A stretch of DNA of 64,000 nucleotides from Streptomyces sp. DG1A-41 (GCF_037055355.1 NZ_CP146350.1:5665001-5729000); one strand, 5' to 3'. Shown: positions 9,334 through 18,019, counted from the first letter of the stretch. Numbers and translations: made by a program. The notes: a model not told the origin generated them from the letters alone.

Positions 9334-9755
9334 CTGGGGGCCACGTCCTTTCCTGCGACCGCCGACGGGTGCGTACGGCCGCCTGGGGAGCGGACGGGCG
9401 GCCTGCGCGTCCGGCGACGGCCCGCACAGGGGAAGCGGACCGCCGCCGGACCTTTTCGGCGGTGGTGTCCGACTGCCGCCCCTGGCCCGGGCGGCGGTGG
9501 GGAGCCGGGCACCTGGTGGAGGACGCTAAACCTCGCCGCGGCGGCCCGGTGGCGGGTGCGCGGAAGTGTTCCGAGAGGACCGGCGGTGACCGTATGCGAC
9601 CGGGATCGCGTCTCGCCGCCGTCGACTTAACTCAGTGTGATGACCGAAGCGCCGAATCATGAGCCCGGGGCGTCGGGCGGGTGCTATGGGTGCATATATG
9701 CATCCGACGGGCCGGTGTCGGGCGGCTGTGGAGCCCCTGATTAGGCTCCGGCCTC
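9334..9755. other. intergenic region between NlpC/P60 gene and small membrane gene
   Basis: No gene supported in these 422 bp. It holds the GTG-proximal leader of the NlpC/P60 gene (minus strand), a perfect 12-bp palindrome TGCATATATGCA at 9691-9702 that is unusually AT-rich for this genome, and a TAGGCT -10-like box at 9742-9747 lying inside a GGAGCC/GGCTCC inverted repeat. The box is 8 nt from the ATG at 9756, so that gene is probably leaderless. Confidence 0.55.
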
Positions 9756-10109
9756 ATGGACGTACTCATCCACCTCTTCGTCGGTCTCCACATCATCGGC
9801 ATCGCAGCCCTCCTGGGCGGTTTCCTCACCCAGACGAAGGCGATGGGCGAGGGCACCGCCCGCTACACCCCCGCGATGCTGCACGGCGCGCTGACGATGC
9901 TGGTCACCGGTGTGATCCTGGTCGGCCTCAACCAGGCCGACGACCAGTCCGTGAACAACATCAAGATCGGCGTGAAGCTGGCCCTGCTGATCGTGATCCT
10001 CGGCCTGGTCTATGTGAAACGGGACGACGAGAAGGCGGACAAGGGCCTGTTCGGCCTGGTCGGGGCGCTGACCACGGCGAACGTCTTCATCGCCGTCCTC
10101 TGGACCTGA
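9756..10109 (+). CDS. small four-helix membrane protein
   Basis: Protein of 117 aa with four hydrophobic segments (VLIHLFVGLHIIGIAALLGG; LHGALTMLVTGVILVGL; VKLALLIVILGLVYV; GLFGLVGALTTANVFIAVLW), a short Asp-rich loop and a charged KRDDEKADK loop before helix 4. No characterised family recognised; similar proteins are widespread in actinobacteria as hypothetical membrane proteins. ATG at 9756 sits just downstream of a TAGGCT box without a ribosome site, which points to a leaderless mRNA. Its last 23 bp overlap the convergent transporter gene. Confidence 0.83.
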   Translation: MDVLIHLFVGLHIIGIAALLGGFLTQTKAMGEGTARYTPAMLHGALTMLVTGVILVGLNQADDQSVNNIKIGVKLALLIVILGLVYVKRDDEKADKGLFGLVGALTTANVFIAVLWT

Positions 10110-11121
10110 CCCGGCCGGGCATGACGTAGGCCCGGGCCGAGGCGACCGCCCAGGCGGTGGCCCCGAGCCACGCGGCCACCGCGATCCACAACAGGGCCTC
10201 CCCGAGGCCGTCGAGCCAGGAGACGTCGAGGGCGGCGGCGACGGCCAGTGCCGCCGCCGCCGTCTTGGCCCAGGTGAACACGGTCGCCCAGCGGCGGATG
10301 TCGGTGCGGGGCCGGGGTCGTAGGAACTCGGCGGCGAGCAGGACGGCGCAGCAGGCCAGTGCGAGCACGAGCAGCGCGACGGTCACATGGCGCAGGACAC
10401 CGCGGTCGTCGTCGTTCCACAGGTACAGGCGCCCGCTGTCGGAGCTGATCAGCCGCGCCCCGGCCAGCGCCGAGATGGCGAGCGCCCCGCTCGCGAGCCA
10501 GTGGTCGCCGCGCCCCTCGGCCACCTGCCGCACATCGAAGCGGGCCAGGGCGAGGACGTACAGCACGAGTCCCAGCCAGAACAGCACCAGTGCCGCGTGC
10601 GCGAGCCAGGCCGCCGACTCGGCCGCGGCGAGCGTGGCGCCGAGCACGGCGAGCCCCTGCGTGGCCATGCAGCGCGCGAACACCGTCCCCGGCCTGCGCC
10701 GCTCCCCGTCCTGCTCGGGGAGGGCGAGCGGCACGGGCCAGAGCAGCACGGCCAGCACCAGCAGTGCGGCGGCCAGAGGCTGCGAGCCGGCCGCCGAGAA
10801 GCCGGTGCCCAGGACGGCCGTCGCCGCCACGGTGGTGAGGGCGGCCGTAGCCACGGTGTCCAGGAAGCCCGGCACCTCCGCGTACGCCCGCCACTTGGTG
10901 CCGGCGAGCAGCAGCCGAAGGGTGAAGTCCGCGGCGAGCATCAGCCAGGCCGCGCAGGCCAGGCCGAGGGCGATACGGGAGAGGGCGTCGTACCCGGCCA
11001 GATCCAGACCGATCGCCAGGGTGCCGGTCGCCAGCACGGCGGCACTGGCGGACGGCGCTCGCTGCGCCCACCAGACGGGGGAGGGGGAGGGGCCGGGCAT
11101 GGGGCCGATGCTAGGAGGCAC
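10087..11121 (-). CDS. polytopic membrane protein, TehA / C4-dicarboxylate transporter-like
   Basis: Integral membrane protein of up to 344 aa with about ten hydrophobic segments separated by short loops. The layout and segments such as LYVLALARFDVRQV and DHWLASGALAISALAG resemble the tellurite-resistance/dicarboxylate transporter (TDT, TehA-like) family, but no family-defining residue was verified. GTG at 11121 and ATG at 11100 are both possible starts; neither has a clear ribosome site. The 3-prime end overlaps the convergent small membrane gene by 23 bp, an antisense overlap that could couple their expression. Substrate unknown. Confidence 0.72.
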   Translation of the reverse strand: MPPSIGPMPGPSPSPVWWAQRAPSASAAVLATGTLAIGLDLAGYDALSRIALGLACAAWLMLAADFTLRLLLAGTKWRAYAEVPGFLDTVATAALTTVAATAVLGTGFSAAGSQPLAAALLVLAVLLWPVPLALPEQDGERRRPGTVFARCMATQGLAVLGATLAAAESAAWLAHAALVLFWLGLVLYVLALARFDVRQVAEGRGDHWLASGALAISALAGARLISSDSGRLYLWNDDDRGVLRHVTVALLVLALACCAVLLAAEFLRPRPRTDIRRWATVFTWAKTAAAALAVAAALDVSWLDGLGEALLWIAVAAWLGATAWAVASARAYVMPGRVRSRGRR

Positions 11122-11168
11122 CGCGCGCGTTGCGAGCGGGGCACGCGCGCGGGCGCCTAAAAACGCGC

Positions 11169-11198
11169 GAGCGCCCTCACGCGCGCGTGAGGGCGCTC
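11169..11198 (-). terminator. perfect 15-bp inverted repeat, terminator-like
   Basis: A perfect palindrome (arms 11169-11183 and 11184-11198, no spacer) lies 16 bp past the stop of the riboswitch-controlled NlpC/P60 gene. On the minus strand it is followed after a few bases by GCGTTTTT, giving a plausible intrinsic terminator. Confidence 0.7.
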
Positions 11199-11214
11199 AG
11201 TGGCGTACGAGCCC

Positions 11215-12384
11215 TCAGGCCGGGCGCACCACGCTGTGGATCGCCGACTCGCCGTCGTAGTAGATCGACTCCTCGCGCACATAGGTGCCGGGCTTCGGGG
11301 CGTGGATCATCATGCCGTTGCCGATGTAGATGCCTACGTGGGTGATGTCGTCATAGAAGAAGACCAGGTCACCGGGCTGGGCGTCGGCGAGGGAGACCGT
11401 GGTGCCGGCGTCGACCTGGTCGTAGGTCGTGCGCGGCAGGGTGACGCCCGCGGCCTTCCAGGCGGCCTGGGTGAGGCCGGAGCAGTCGTAGGAGCCGGGG
11501 CCGACGGCGCCCCAGACGTACGGCTTGCCGATCTGGGCGCGGGCGAAGGCGAGCGCCTTCTCGGCCTTGGTGGCGTACGAGGAGTCGGCCGGGGCCGTCG
11601 AGGAGGAGGACGAGCCCGACGACGAGGACGAACCGCTCTCCTGCTGCTGGGCGGCCTCCTCCTGTGCCTTCTGCTGCGCGGCCTGCTGCCGGGCCAGCTC
11701 GGCGGCCTTGCGTGCGGCCTCCTGCCGCTTCTCCCTCTCGATCGCCGCGAGCCGCGCCTGCTCCTCGGCGGTCAGCTTCGACAACAGTTCGCGCGCGTCG
11801 GCGAGCTTCCTCTGGACGGTGGCCTTGGCCGTCTTGAGGTCGCCCTGCGTCTCGGTGAGCGTCTCGAGGCTCTCGGTGGCCTCCTGGCGCTTCTTCATCG
11901 TCTCGGACTGCTGGGTGACGTAGTCGTCGACCGCGACCTTCTGACGGCCGGTCATCCGGTCCATCAGCTGGGTCTGGTCGAAGTAGTCCTGCGGGGTGTC
12001 CGCGAGCAGGAACGTCGCCGTGTCCGGGGCGGAGGCGCCGGTGCGGTACTGGGCGGCGGCGAAGGAACCGAGTTCCTCCCGTGCCTCGTTGAGCTTCTGG
12101 GTGCGCTGGGCGACGTCGTCGAGGAGGGTGTCGACGCGCTTGCGCTGCTTGGTGGTCTTCTCCTTGGCCGAGTTGTACTTGTCGGTCGCCGACTCGGCCT
12201 GGCGGTACAGGTCGTCGATCTTCTTCTCGACTTCCTCGAGACTCGGCTTGTCGTCGGCATCGGGGGCGGCATTGGCCGACTGGGACAGCAGGGCCACGGA
12301 CGTGAGGGCCGCCGTTGCGAGGGCGGGGGTCCGTATGCCTGCGACGCGCGTACCCGCGGGACGCGACTTGCGGTGCGACGCCAA
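11215..12384 (-). CDS. secreted NlpC/P60 endopeptidase under c-di-AMP riboswitch
   Basis: Peptidoglycan hydrolase of 389 aa. Start taken as the TTG at 12384 (MASHRKSRP), which has AAGGAG 9-10 nt upstream; starts further upstream would lie inside the riboswitch. Signal peptide (TPALATAALTSVALLSQSANA), then a long coiled coil of ~200 residues rich in Lys/Glu/Gln. A Ser-rich linker (GSSSSSGSSSSS) precedes a C-terminal NlpC/P60 domain with DCSGLTQAAW (catalytic Cys), HVGIYIG (His) and MMIHAPKPG. Preceded by a ydaO-type riboswitch at 12405-12559, so c-di-AMP should control expression, as reported for Streptomyces wall hydrolases. Paralogue of the protein at 8266-9333. Confidence 0.93.
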   Translation of the reverse strand: MASHRKSRPAGTRVAGIRTPALATAALTSVALLSQSANAAPDADDKPSLEEVEKKIDDLYRQAESATDKYNSAKEKTTKQRKRVDTLLDDVAQRTQKLNEAREELGSFAAAQYRTGASAPDTATFLLADTPQDYFDQTQLMDRMTGRQKVAVDDYVTQQSETMKKRQEATESLETLTETQGDLKTAKATVQRKLADARELLSKLTAEEQARLAAIEREKRQEAARKAAELARQQAAQQKAQEEAAQQQESGSSSSSGSSSSSTAPADSSYATKAEKALAFARAQIGKPYVWGAVGPGSYDCSGLTQAAWKAAGVTLPRTTYDQVDAGTTVSLADAQPGDLVFFYDDITHVGIYIGNGMMIHAPKPGTYVREESIYYDGESAIHSVVRPA

Positions 12385-12404
12385 GGGAGGCGACTCCTTC
12401 CATG

Positions 12405-12559
12405 CTCCGCCTACCGGGTTAGCTGTCGGGTTCGGGCGGGTACGTCGGAAGGGTTGCCCTACGGCCATCTCCGCGTGGGGAGTCGGGCCGATTCACCCCA
12501 GAGTTCTCGGTTGGGTCCCCGGCTCCGGCTGCCGCTGCGGCACACCGGACTCGGCGGAG
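12405..12559 (-). ncRNA. ydaO/yuaA c-di-AMP riboswitch
   Basis: Minus-strand leader of the NlpC/P60 gene. The conserved core of the ydaO class is readable: GGGGACCCAACCG, then GGGGTGAATCGGCCC, then a variable hairpin, CCGCCCGAACCCGACAG and CTAACCCGGTAGGCGGAG. The closing P1 helix pairs CTCCGCC (fwd 12553-12559) with GGCGGAG (fwd 12405-12411). Only 20 nt separate it from the TTG start. By family knowledge it binds two c-di-AMP molecules and turns expression off at high ligand, linking wall hydrolysis and spore germination to c-di-AMP. Confidence 0.93.
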
Positions 12560-12824
12560 GCCGCGCGGCCCGGCGACGTTCGCCGGTGGGGGTCGTGCGG
12601 CCTGCCCGCACGGTAGCCAACTGGTGTGGCCCTTGTGAAGGTTGATGGGTGATATGCCCGATACATTTTCGTGACCTTGCCCCGGAGCATCGCCGAGAGT
12701 GATCGATCGCGGGGGGTTGGTCACGAGTCATCCATGATTGTGACGCCCGTAGCGGGCTGTGATCATGCGGGGATGCAGGGTGACGAGAGGGTCCTCTCGG
12801 TGATGTTCTCAGGGCGGCGGCGGG
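12560..12824. other. divergent intergenic region, NlpC/P60 vs pcrA
   Basis: No gene supported. It should carry the promoter of the riboswitch transcript (minus strand). A GTGACGCCCGTAGCGGGCTGTGATCA-like region around 12738-12766 shows short inverted arms, but I cannot assign a function. Confidence 0.4.
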
Positions 12825-12847
12825 CTGTCAGTGGGGCGCCCTAGACT
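12825..12847 (+). promoter_or_regulatory. PafBC / RecA-independent DNA-damage-type promoter of pcrA
   Basis: CTGTCAGTG at 12825-12833, an 8-nt spacer, then TAGACT at 12842-12847. This fits the actinobacterial RecA-NDp motif (tTGTCRGTG-N8-TAnnnT) recognised with PafBC in mycobacteria. The -10-like box ends 9 nt before the pcrA ATG, so the mRNA would be nearly leaderless. Assignment is by motif only. Confidence 0.72.
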
Positions 12848-12856
12848 CGTAGAGCG

Positions 12857-15361
12857 ATGAGCAGCCTCTTTGACGACAGCTTCCTGGCGGACCTCCAGGC
12901 CCAGCGGGGCCCCGCGGACGAGCCCCCGCCGCCACCCGAGGACGATCACGTTCCGGAGCCGGTTCCGGACGATCTGTTCGGCGGCAAGTTCGACGTGCCC
13001 CCGGACCGGGACGCCTACTACCGCGACGGCGCCCCGCGCCCGGTGGTGGATACCGCCGCCCTGCTGGAGGGGCTGAACGACAACCAGCGCGCCGCCGTCG
13101 TCCACTCCGGCTCCCCGCTGCTCATCGTGGCCAGCGCCGGCTCCGGCAAGACCCGCGTGCTCACGCACCGCATCGCCCACCTGCTCGCCGAGCGGGGTGT
13201 CCACCCGGGCCAGATCCTCGCGATCACCTTCACCAACAAGGCCGCGGGCGAGATGAAGGAGCGCGTCGAGCAGCTCGTCGGCCCGCGGGCGAACGCGATG
13301 TGGGTGATGACCTTCCACAGCGCCTGCGTGCGCATCCTGCGGCGGGAGAGCAAGAAGCTCGGCTTCACGTCCTCCTTCTCGATCTACGACGCCGCCGACT
13401 CCAAGCGCCTGATGGCCCTGGTCTGCCGCGACCTGGACCTCGACCCCAAGCGCTTCCCGCCGAAGTCCTTCAGCGCCAAGATCAGCAACCTGAAGAACGA
13501 GCTGATCGACGAGGAGGACTTCGCCGCCCAGGCCGCCGACGGCTTCGAGAAGACCCTCGCCCAGGCCTACGCGATGTACCAGTCGCGGCTGCGCGAGGCG
13601 AACGCCCTCGACTTCGACGACCTGATCATGACGACGGTCAACCTGCTGCGCGCCTTCCCGGACGTCGCCGAGCACTACCGCCGCCGCTTCCGCCACGTGC
13701 TCGTCGACGAGTACCAGGACACCAACCACGCCCAGTACGCCCTCGTCCGGGAGCTCGTCGGCACCTCCGAGCACCCCGTCGACGTACCGCCGGGCCCGGA
13801 CGACATCCCGCCCGCCGAGCTGTGCGTGGTGGGTGACGCCGACCAGTCGATCTACGCCTTCCGCGGCGCGACGATCCGCAACATTCTCCAGTTCGAGGAG
13901 GACTACCCGGACGCGACGACGATCCTGCTGGAGCAGAACTACCGCTCCACCCAGACGATTCTGAGCGCTGCCAACGCGGTCATCGAGCGCAACGAGTCCC
14001 GCCGCCCCAAGAACCTGTGGACCAACGCGGGCACGGGCGCCACGATCACCGGCTACGTCGCCGACACCGAGCACGACGAGGCGCAGTTCGTCGCCGACGA
14101 GATAGACCGGCTCACGGACGCCGGCGAGGCGAAGGCCGGCGACGTCGCCGTCTTCTACCGCACCAACGCCCAGTCCCGTGTCTTCGAAGAGGTCTTCATC
14201 CGCGTCGGCCTGCCCTACAAGGTCGTCGGCGGCGTCCGCTTCTACGAGCGCAAGGAGGTCCGCGACGTCCTGGCCTACCTGCGCGTGCTCGCCAACCCGG
14301 AGGACTCGGTGCCGCTGCGCCGGATCCTCAACGTCCCCAAGCGGGGCATCGGCGACCGCGCCGAGGCGATGATCGACGCCCTCGCCCAGCGAGAGAAGAT
14401 CAGCTTCCCGCAGGCGCTGAAGCGTGTGGACGAGGCGTACGGCATGGCCGCGCGCTCCACCAACGCCGTCAAGCGGTTCAACACGCTGATGGAGGACCTC
14501 CGTACGATCGTCGAGTCCGGCGCCGGACCGGCCACCGTGCTGGAGGCCGTCCTGGAACGCACCGGGTACCTCGCCGAGTTGCAGGCCTCCACCGACCCGC
14601 AGGACGAGACCCGGATCGAGAACCTCCAGGAACTCGCCGCCGTCGCCATGGAGTTCGAGCAGGAGCGCGGCGAGGGCGCGGAGACATCGGGGGTTGCCGC
14701 CCCGGGGGGCACGCTGTCCGACTTCCTCGAACAGGTAGCGCTGGTCGCCGACTCCGACCAGATCCCCGACGAGGAGGACGGCGACGGCGTCATCACGCTG
14801 ATGACCCTGCACACAGCCAAGGGCCTGGAGTTCCCGGTCGTCTTCCTCACCGGCATGGAGGACGGCGTCTTCCCGCACATGCGCGCCCTCGGCCAGACCA
14901 AGGAGCTGGAGGAGGAGCGGCGCCTGGCGTACGTCGGCATCACGCGAGCGCGAGAGCGGCTGTATCTGACGCGGTCCACCCTGCGCAGCGCCTGGGGCCA
15001 GCCGTCGTACAACCCGCCCTCCCGGTTCCTGGAGGAGATCCCGCCGGCGTTCGTGGAGTGGAAGCGGACGGGGGCGACCGCGCCCGCGTCCTCCGGGCCG
15101 GTCTCCGGGGTGGCGGCTTCGCTGTCGTCGTCCCGCTCGCGTTCGTCGGCGTCGGGCGCGTCCGGCTTCTCCACGCGCCGGACCTCCGAGAAGCCGGTCG
15201 TGTCACTGGCCGTCGGGGACCGGGTCACGCACGACCAGTTCGGGCTCGGGACCGTCGTGGCGGTGAAGGGCACGGGCGCGAACGCCGAGGCGACCATCGA
15301 CTTCGGGGACACCAAACCGAAGCGGCTGCTGCTGCGGTACGCGCCGGTGGAGAAGCTGTAG
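12857..15361 (+). CDS. pcrA: ATP-dependent DNA helicase PcrA/UvrD
   Basis: Superfamily 1A 3-prime to 5-prime helicase of 834 aa acting in nucleotide-excision repair and replication-conflict removal. All SF1 motifs are present: I ASAGSGKTRVLTHRI, Ia FTNKAAGEMKERV, II VDEYQDTNHAQ, III VVGDADQSIYAFRGA, IV LEQNYRSTQTIL, V TLHTAKGLEFPVVF and VI YVGITRARERLYLT. A ~60-residue acidic N-terminal extension precedes the core. The C-terminus has a Ser-rich linker and a Tudor-like domain (GDRVTHDQFGLGTVVAV), typical of PcrA proteins that bind RNA polymerase. ATG at 12857 lies 9 nt from a DNA-damage-type -10 box and lacks a Shine-Dalgarno, consistent with leaderless translation. Ends against the convergent M23 peptidase gene across a shared hairpin. 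Confidence 0.97.
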   Translation: MSSLFDDSFLADLQAQRGPADEPPPPPEDDHVPEPVPDDLFGGKFDVPPDRDAYYRDGAPRPVVDTAALLEGLNDNQRAAVVHSGSPLLIVASAGSGKTRVLTHRIAHLLAERGVHPGQILAITFTNKAAGEMKERVEQLVGPRANAMWVMTFHSACVRILRRESKKLGFTSSFSIYDAADSKRLMALVCRDLDLDPKRFPPKSFSAKISNLKNELIDEEDFAAQAADGFEKTLAQAYAMYQSRLREANALDFDDLIMTTVNLLRAFPDVAEHYRRRFRHVLVDEYQDTNHAQYALVRELVGTSEHPVDVPPGPDDIPPAELCVVGDADQSIYAFRGATIRNILQFEEDYPDATTILLEQNYRSTQTILSAANAVIERNESRRPKNLWTNAGTGATITGYVADTEHDEAQFVADEIDRLTDAGEAKAGDVAVFYRTNAQSRVFEEVFIRVGLPYKVVGGVRFYERKEVRDVLAYLRVLANPEDSVPLRRILNVPKRGIGDRAEAMIDALAQREKISFPQALKRVDEAYGMAARSTNAVKRFNTLMEDLRTIVESGAGPATVLEAVLERTGYLAELQASTDPQDETRIENLQELAAVAMEFEQERGEGAETSGVAAPGGTLSDFLEQVALVADSDQIPDEEDGDGVITLMTLHTAKGLEFPVVFLTGMEDGVFPHMRALGQTKELEEERRLAYVGITRARERLYLTRSTLRSAWGQPSYNPPSRFLEEIPPAFVEWKRTGATAPASSGPVSGVAASLSSSRSRSSASGASGFSTRRTSEKPVVSLAVGDRVTHDQFGLGTVVAVKGTGANAEATIDFGDTKPKRLLLRYAPVEKL

Positions 15362-15373
15362 CCCCGACGGATC

Positions 15374-15403
15374 AGCCCCTGCCGGGCCGAACCGGCGGGG
15401 GCT
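15374..15403. terminator. bidirectional terminator hairpin
   Basis: AGCCCCTGCCGG / CCGGCGGGGGCT inverted repeat with a short loop and one mismatched pair, between the convergent pcrA and M23 peptidase genes. It has no U-run on either side, as is usual in Streptomyces. Confidence 0.65.
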
Positions 15404-15412
15404 GGCGGGACG

Positions 15413-16936
15413 TTACGTCGGGTCGATGCCGTGGCTGCGCAGCCACGGGAGCGGGTCGATCGCCGAACCGCCGGCCGGGCGCACCTCGAAGTGCAGATGA
15501 GGACCGGTCGAGTTGCCGGAGTTGCCGGAGCGCGCGATCGGATCGCCGGCCTTCACGGTCGTACCGGAGGGGACCGTGTAGGTGGAGAGGTGGCAGTACC
15601 ACGTCTCCGTGCCGTCCTTCGCGGTCACGATCATCATGTTGCCGTACGCGCTGTTCCACTGCGTGCGGACGGTGCCGTCGGTCGCGGCCATCACGGTCGT
15701 GCCGTACGAGACGGGGAAGTCGATGCCGGTGTGCAGGGACATCCAGTTGATGCCGGACTGGCCGTAGTAGGCGCTGAGTCCGTGCCGGGCGACCGGCAGG
15801 GCGAACTTCGGGCGCAGCCGCTCCTTGCGGGCCGCCTCCTCCGCCGCGCGCTTGCGCTCGGCCGCCTGCTGGGCCTTGAGGTCGATGCGCTCCTGCGTAC
15901 GGCTGGCCCGGTCGGCGAAGTCGTCGGCGCCGGCGGCGAGGCTCTGGAGCTGTGTGTCCAGCTTGTTGTTGGCGGCGGCCGGTTTCACCGGCTGCGCGTC
16001 CGCCGCGGTCGTCTGCGCCTCCGCGGCGCCGTCGTCGGTGAAGCTGCCGACGGAGGCGGCGGCGATCCCCGCGACACCCATCACGCACGCCGAGGGAACC
16101 GCGATGGTCAGCAGCGCCGAGCGCTTGGGGGGCGTACGGCGGCGGGAGCGGGACCGGGCGCGCGAGGCCGCACGGGAGGCGGCGCGCGGGCCGGCCTCTT
16201 CCTGACCGTCCAGGAGCGGGGTGACGGTGGGCAGTTCGCCGGTGGTGGCCTGCTCGCCGCCGTCCGTGGCGGGGTCGTGGTAGGCGGCCCCGGGGGCTTC
16301 GTCGTAGGCGACCTGCTCGAATGTCGCGGTCTCGTGCTGCTCGAAGGTTTCGCCGTGCTGCTCGTACGCGTCGGGGGCCGGTGCGGCGGCGCCGTCGGTG
16401 TTCCACTGCGTGGCGTCGTAGGCGCCGGTGTCGAAGGCCTGCGTGCCCCATTCCCATTGCTGGGTCCGGTCGGCCGGATTGCCGGACTGGTCGGGCTGGA
16501 GCCAGGCGCCGGCGTCCCACTGCCCGGTGGTGTCCGGGGAGGTGGCCTGCGGCGGGATGACTGAGAGCGGCTGCTGCTCGGACGTCCAGGTCGTGGTGTC
16601 GTAGACGCCGGTGTCGTAGGCGGCGTGGTGCTGGGCCGCGTACGCGTCGTAGTGCGGGTTCGCGTGCGTGCCGGTGGGCCAGTGGCCGGTGTCGTACGTG
16701 CCCGTGCCGTGGCCGCTGCCCGGCATGTCGCCGAAGAGGGGGTCGGTGGCGAAGGTCGCGGTGGTGTGGCCGGTGGCGGCGAAACCGGTGCCGTCGGTAC
16801 CGGTGGCGGCGTAGTCGCCGTACGTGGTGAAGTCGCCGTACTGGGCTTCCTGGGTGCCGTACGACGCGTAATGCGCCGAGTCGGCGTCGGAAGCCGGAGC
16901 CGGGGTCATGGTCCCCGACGGGTGACGGTCGTTCAC
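15413..16936 (-). CDS. M23 family metallopeptidase (LytM), membrane anchored
   Basis: Zinc endopeptidase that by family knowledge cleaves peptidoglycan cross-links. Start taken as GTG at 16936 (MNDRHPSGTMTPAP) behind AAAGAGAAG, giving 507 aa. The first ~240 residues are low-complexity, rich in Thr/Gly/Asp/Tyr/Ala (GTYDTG, YDTGVYDTTTW). An Arg-rich stretch (SRARSRSRRRTPPKR) then precedes one transmembrane helix (ALLTIAVPSACVMGVAGIAAAS). A coiled coil with KAQQAAERKRAAEEAARKER leads to the C-terminal M23 domain: ligands in SLHTGIDFPV (His, Asp) and in GPHLHFEVRP (HxH). A type II topology is expected, with the long Thr/Asp-rich N-terminus inside the cell. Confidence 0.92.
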   Translation of the reverse strand: MNDRHPSGTMTPAPASDADSAHYASYGTQEAQYGDFTTYGDYAATGTDGTGFAATGHTTATFATDPLFGDMPGSGHGTGTYDTGHWPTGTHANPHYDAYAAQHHAAYDTGVYDTTTWTSEQQPLSVIPPQATSPDTTGQWDAGAWLQPDQSGNPADRTQQWEWGTQAFDTGAYDATQWNTDGAAAPAPDAYEQHGETFEQHETATFEQVAYDEAPGAAYHDPATDGGEQATTGELPTVTPLLDGQEEAGPRAASRAASRARSRSRRRTPPKRSALLTIAVPSACVMGVAGIAAASVGSFTDDGAAEAQTTAADAQPVKPAAANNKLDTQLQSLAAGADDFADRASRTQERIDLKAQQAAERKRAAEEAARKERLRPKFALPVARHGLSAYYGQSGINWMSLHTGIDFPVSYGTTVMAATDGTVRTQWNSAYGNMMIVTAKDGTETWYCHLSTYTVPSGTTVKAGDPIARSGNSGNSTGPHLHFEVRPAGGSAIDPLPWLRSHGIDPT

Positions 16937-17155
16937 CAACTTCTCTTTCGCCTCGACAACAGGGGCTGCCAGAGCAGTGCGGCGACTGTACCCGGCGGTA
17001 CGCGGGCACGACAATCTTCGGCAGGTTTCGCGCGCGCAGGAAACGGGCATTCGGCCGTGTTTTGGCGGACTGCGGGCACGGGTTTGGCCCTGTGTTCGAA
17101 GTTTGTTCGAGGTTGATCGGTGCTTCGACGCTGTGTGCCTCCTGTATGACGAGTC

Positions 17156-18019
17156 TCAGGCCACCGTCAGACCGCCGGTCCGGCCGGCGGACGGTTCACC
17201 CGGGCGAGCGGTGTCGAGGACCTGCCGTATTCCGTTGGCGACGGCGGGGTGCACGGGCAGGGCGAGATGGCCGATACCGGTCACCCGCACGTTCTGAACC
17301 GTCAGATCGGGATGGTCGATGCAGGCCGTCTCCAGCGGGTCCATCACGTGGTCCAAGTCGCTCCAGAAGCTGACGAAGTGCGTACGGCAGCCCGGGGCCG
17401 GCCGAGTGAGCTCCTCGAGCACCGGTGAGCCGGGGCGCATCTGGCGCACGATGGGGTGCGCGTTGGCCAGGGGCACCACTCTGGTGCCCGAGTGCGGCGT
17501 GCCGAGTGTCACGAGGGTCCGCACGCGCGTGTCGCCGCCGAGCCGCTGCACGTAGTAACGCGCTATCAGGCCGCCGAGGCTGTGCCCGACGACGTCGACC
17601 TGCGGGGCGCCGGTGCGCTCGCAGATCTCCTCTATGTGCCGGCCGAGCAGTTCGGCTGCGGCGCGTATGTCGCAGGTCAGTGGCGAGTAGTTGAGGGACT
17701 CGATCTGCTGCCTGCCGTGCTGGGCGAGGCTGCGGCGCAGCAGGACGAAGACCGAGCGGTTGTCGATGAAGCCGTGGAGCAGGACGACCGGGGGCTTGGC
17801 CTCCGTGGGCAGTTGGGCGGCGCCGCCCGTGGTCAGTGCCGGGGTGGGGGCGCGTCGCTCCTGGGTGATGCCGGAGGGGTAGAGGAGGAGATGCCCGGCC
17901 AGGATCGCGATCTCCAGGGCCGTGGCCTTCAGGAGCGCCAGGGAGAGTCCCGCCAGCCGGCTCGGCAGCAGACGCTGGCAGAACGGAAGAAAGGGCAGAG
18001 CAGCCCTGGTGACCCTCAT
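17156..18019 (-). CDS. alpha/beta hydrolase, lipase-like
   Basis: Predicted esterase/lipase of 287 aa. The ATG at 18019 is chosen because GGAGG lies 8 nt upstream; longer in-frame readings give an Arg-rich, non-protein-like N-terminus. A hydrophobic segment (LAGLSLALLKATALEIAILAGHLLLY, residues ~20-45) may be a membrane anchor or signal. The hydrolase core shows oxyanion-hole LLHGFIDN, nucleophile elbow VVGHSLGGLIARYY (Ser), the LVTLGTPHSGTR segment typical of LipA/PGAP1-type lipases, and a late His in GIGHLALPVHP. The acidic member is probably the Asp in the DLDHVMDP region. Substrate unknown; acyl ester likely. Confidence 0.88.
   Translation of the reverse strand: MRVTRAALPFLPFCQRLLPSRLAGLSLALLKATALEIAILAGHLLLYPSGITQERRAPTPALTTGGAAQLPTEAKPPVVLLHGFIDNRSVFVLLRRSLAQHGRQQIESLNYSPLTCDIRAAAELLGRHIEEICERTGAPQVDVVGHSLGGLIARYYVQRLGGDTRVRTLVTLGTPHSGTRVVPLANAHPIVRQMRPGSPVLEELTRPAPGCRTHFVSFWSDLDHVMDPLETACIDHPDLTVQNVRVTGIGHLALPVHPAVANGIRQVLDTARPGEPSAGRTGGLTVA

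Noticed and set aside
9334..9520. Possible second c-di-AMP riboswitch upstream of the first NlpC/P60 gene
   Set aside because: The GACAGCTAACC core and the P1 pairing are absent.
12809..14878. Long minus-strand open frame across pcrA
   Set aside because: Antisense shadow of a certain gene; Val/Gly/Leu/Asp-rich composition is typical of GC-biased antisense frames.
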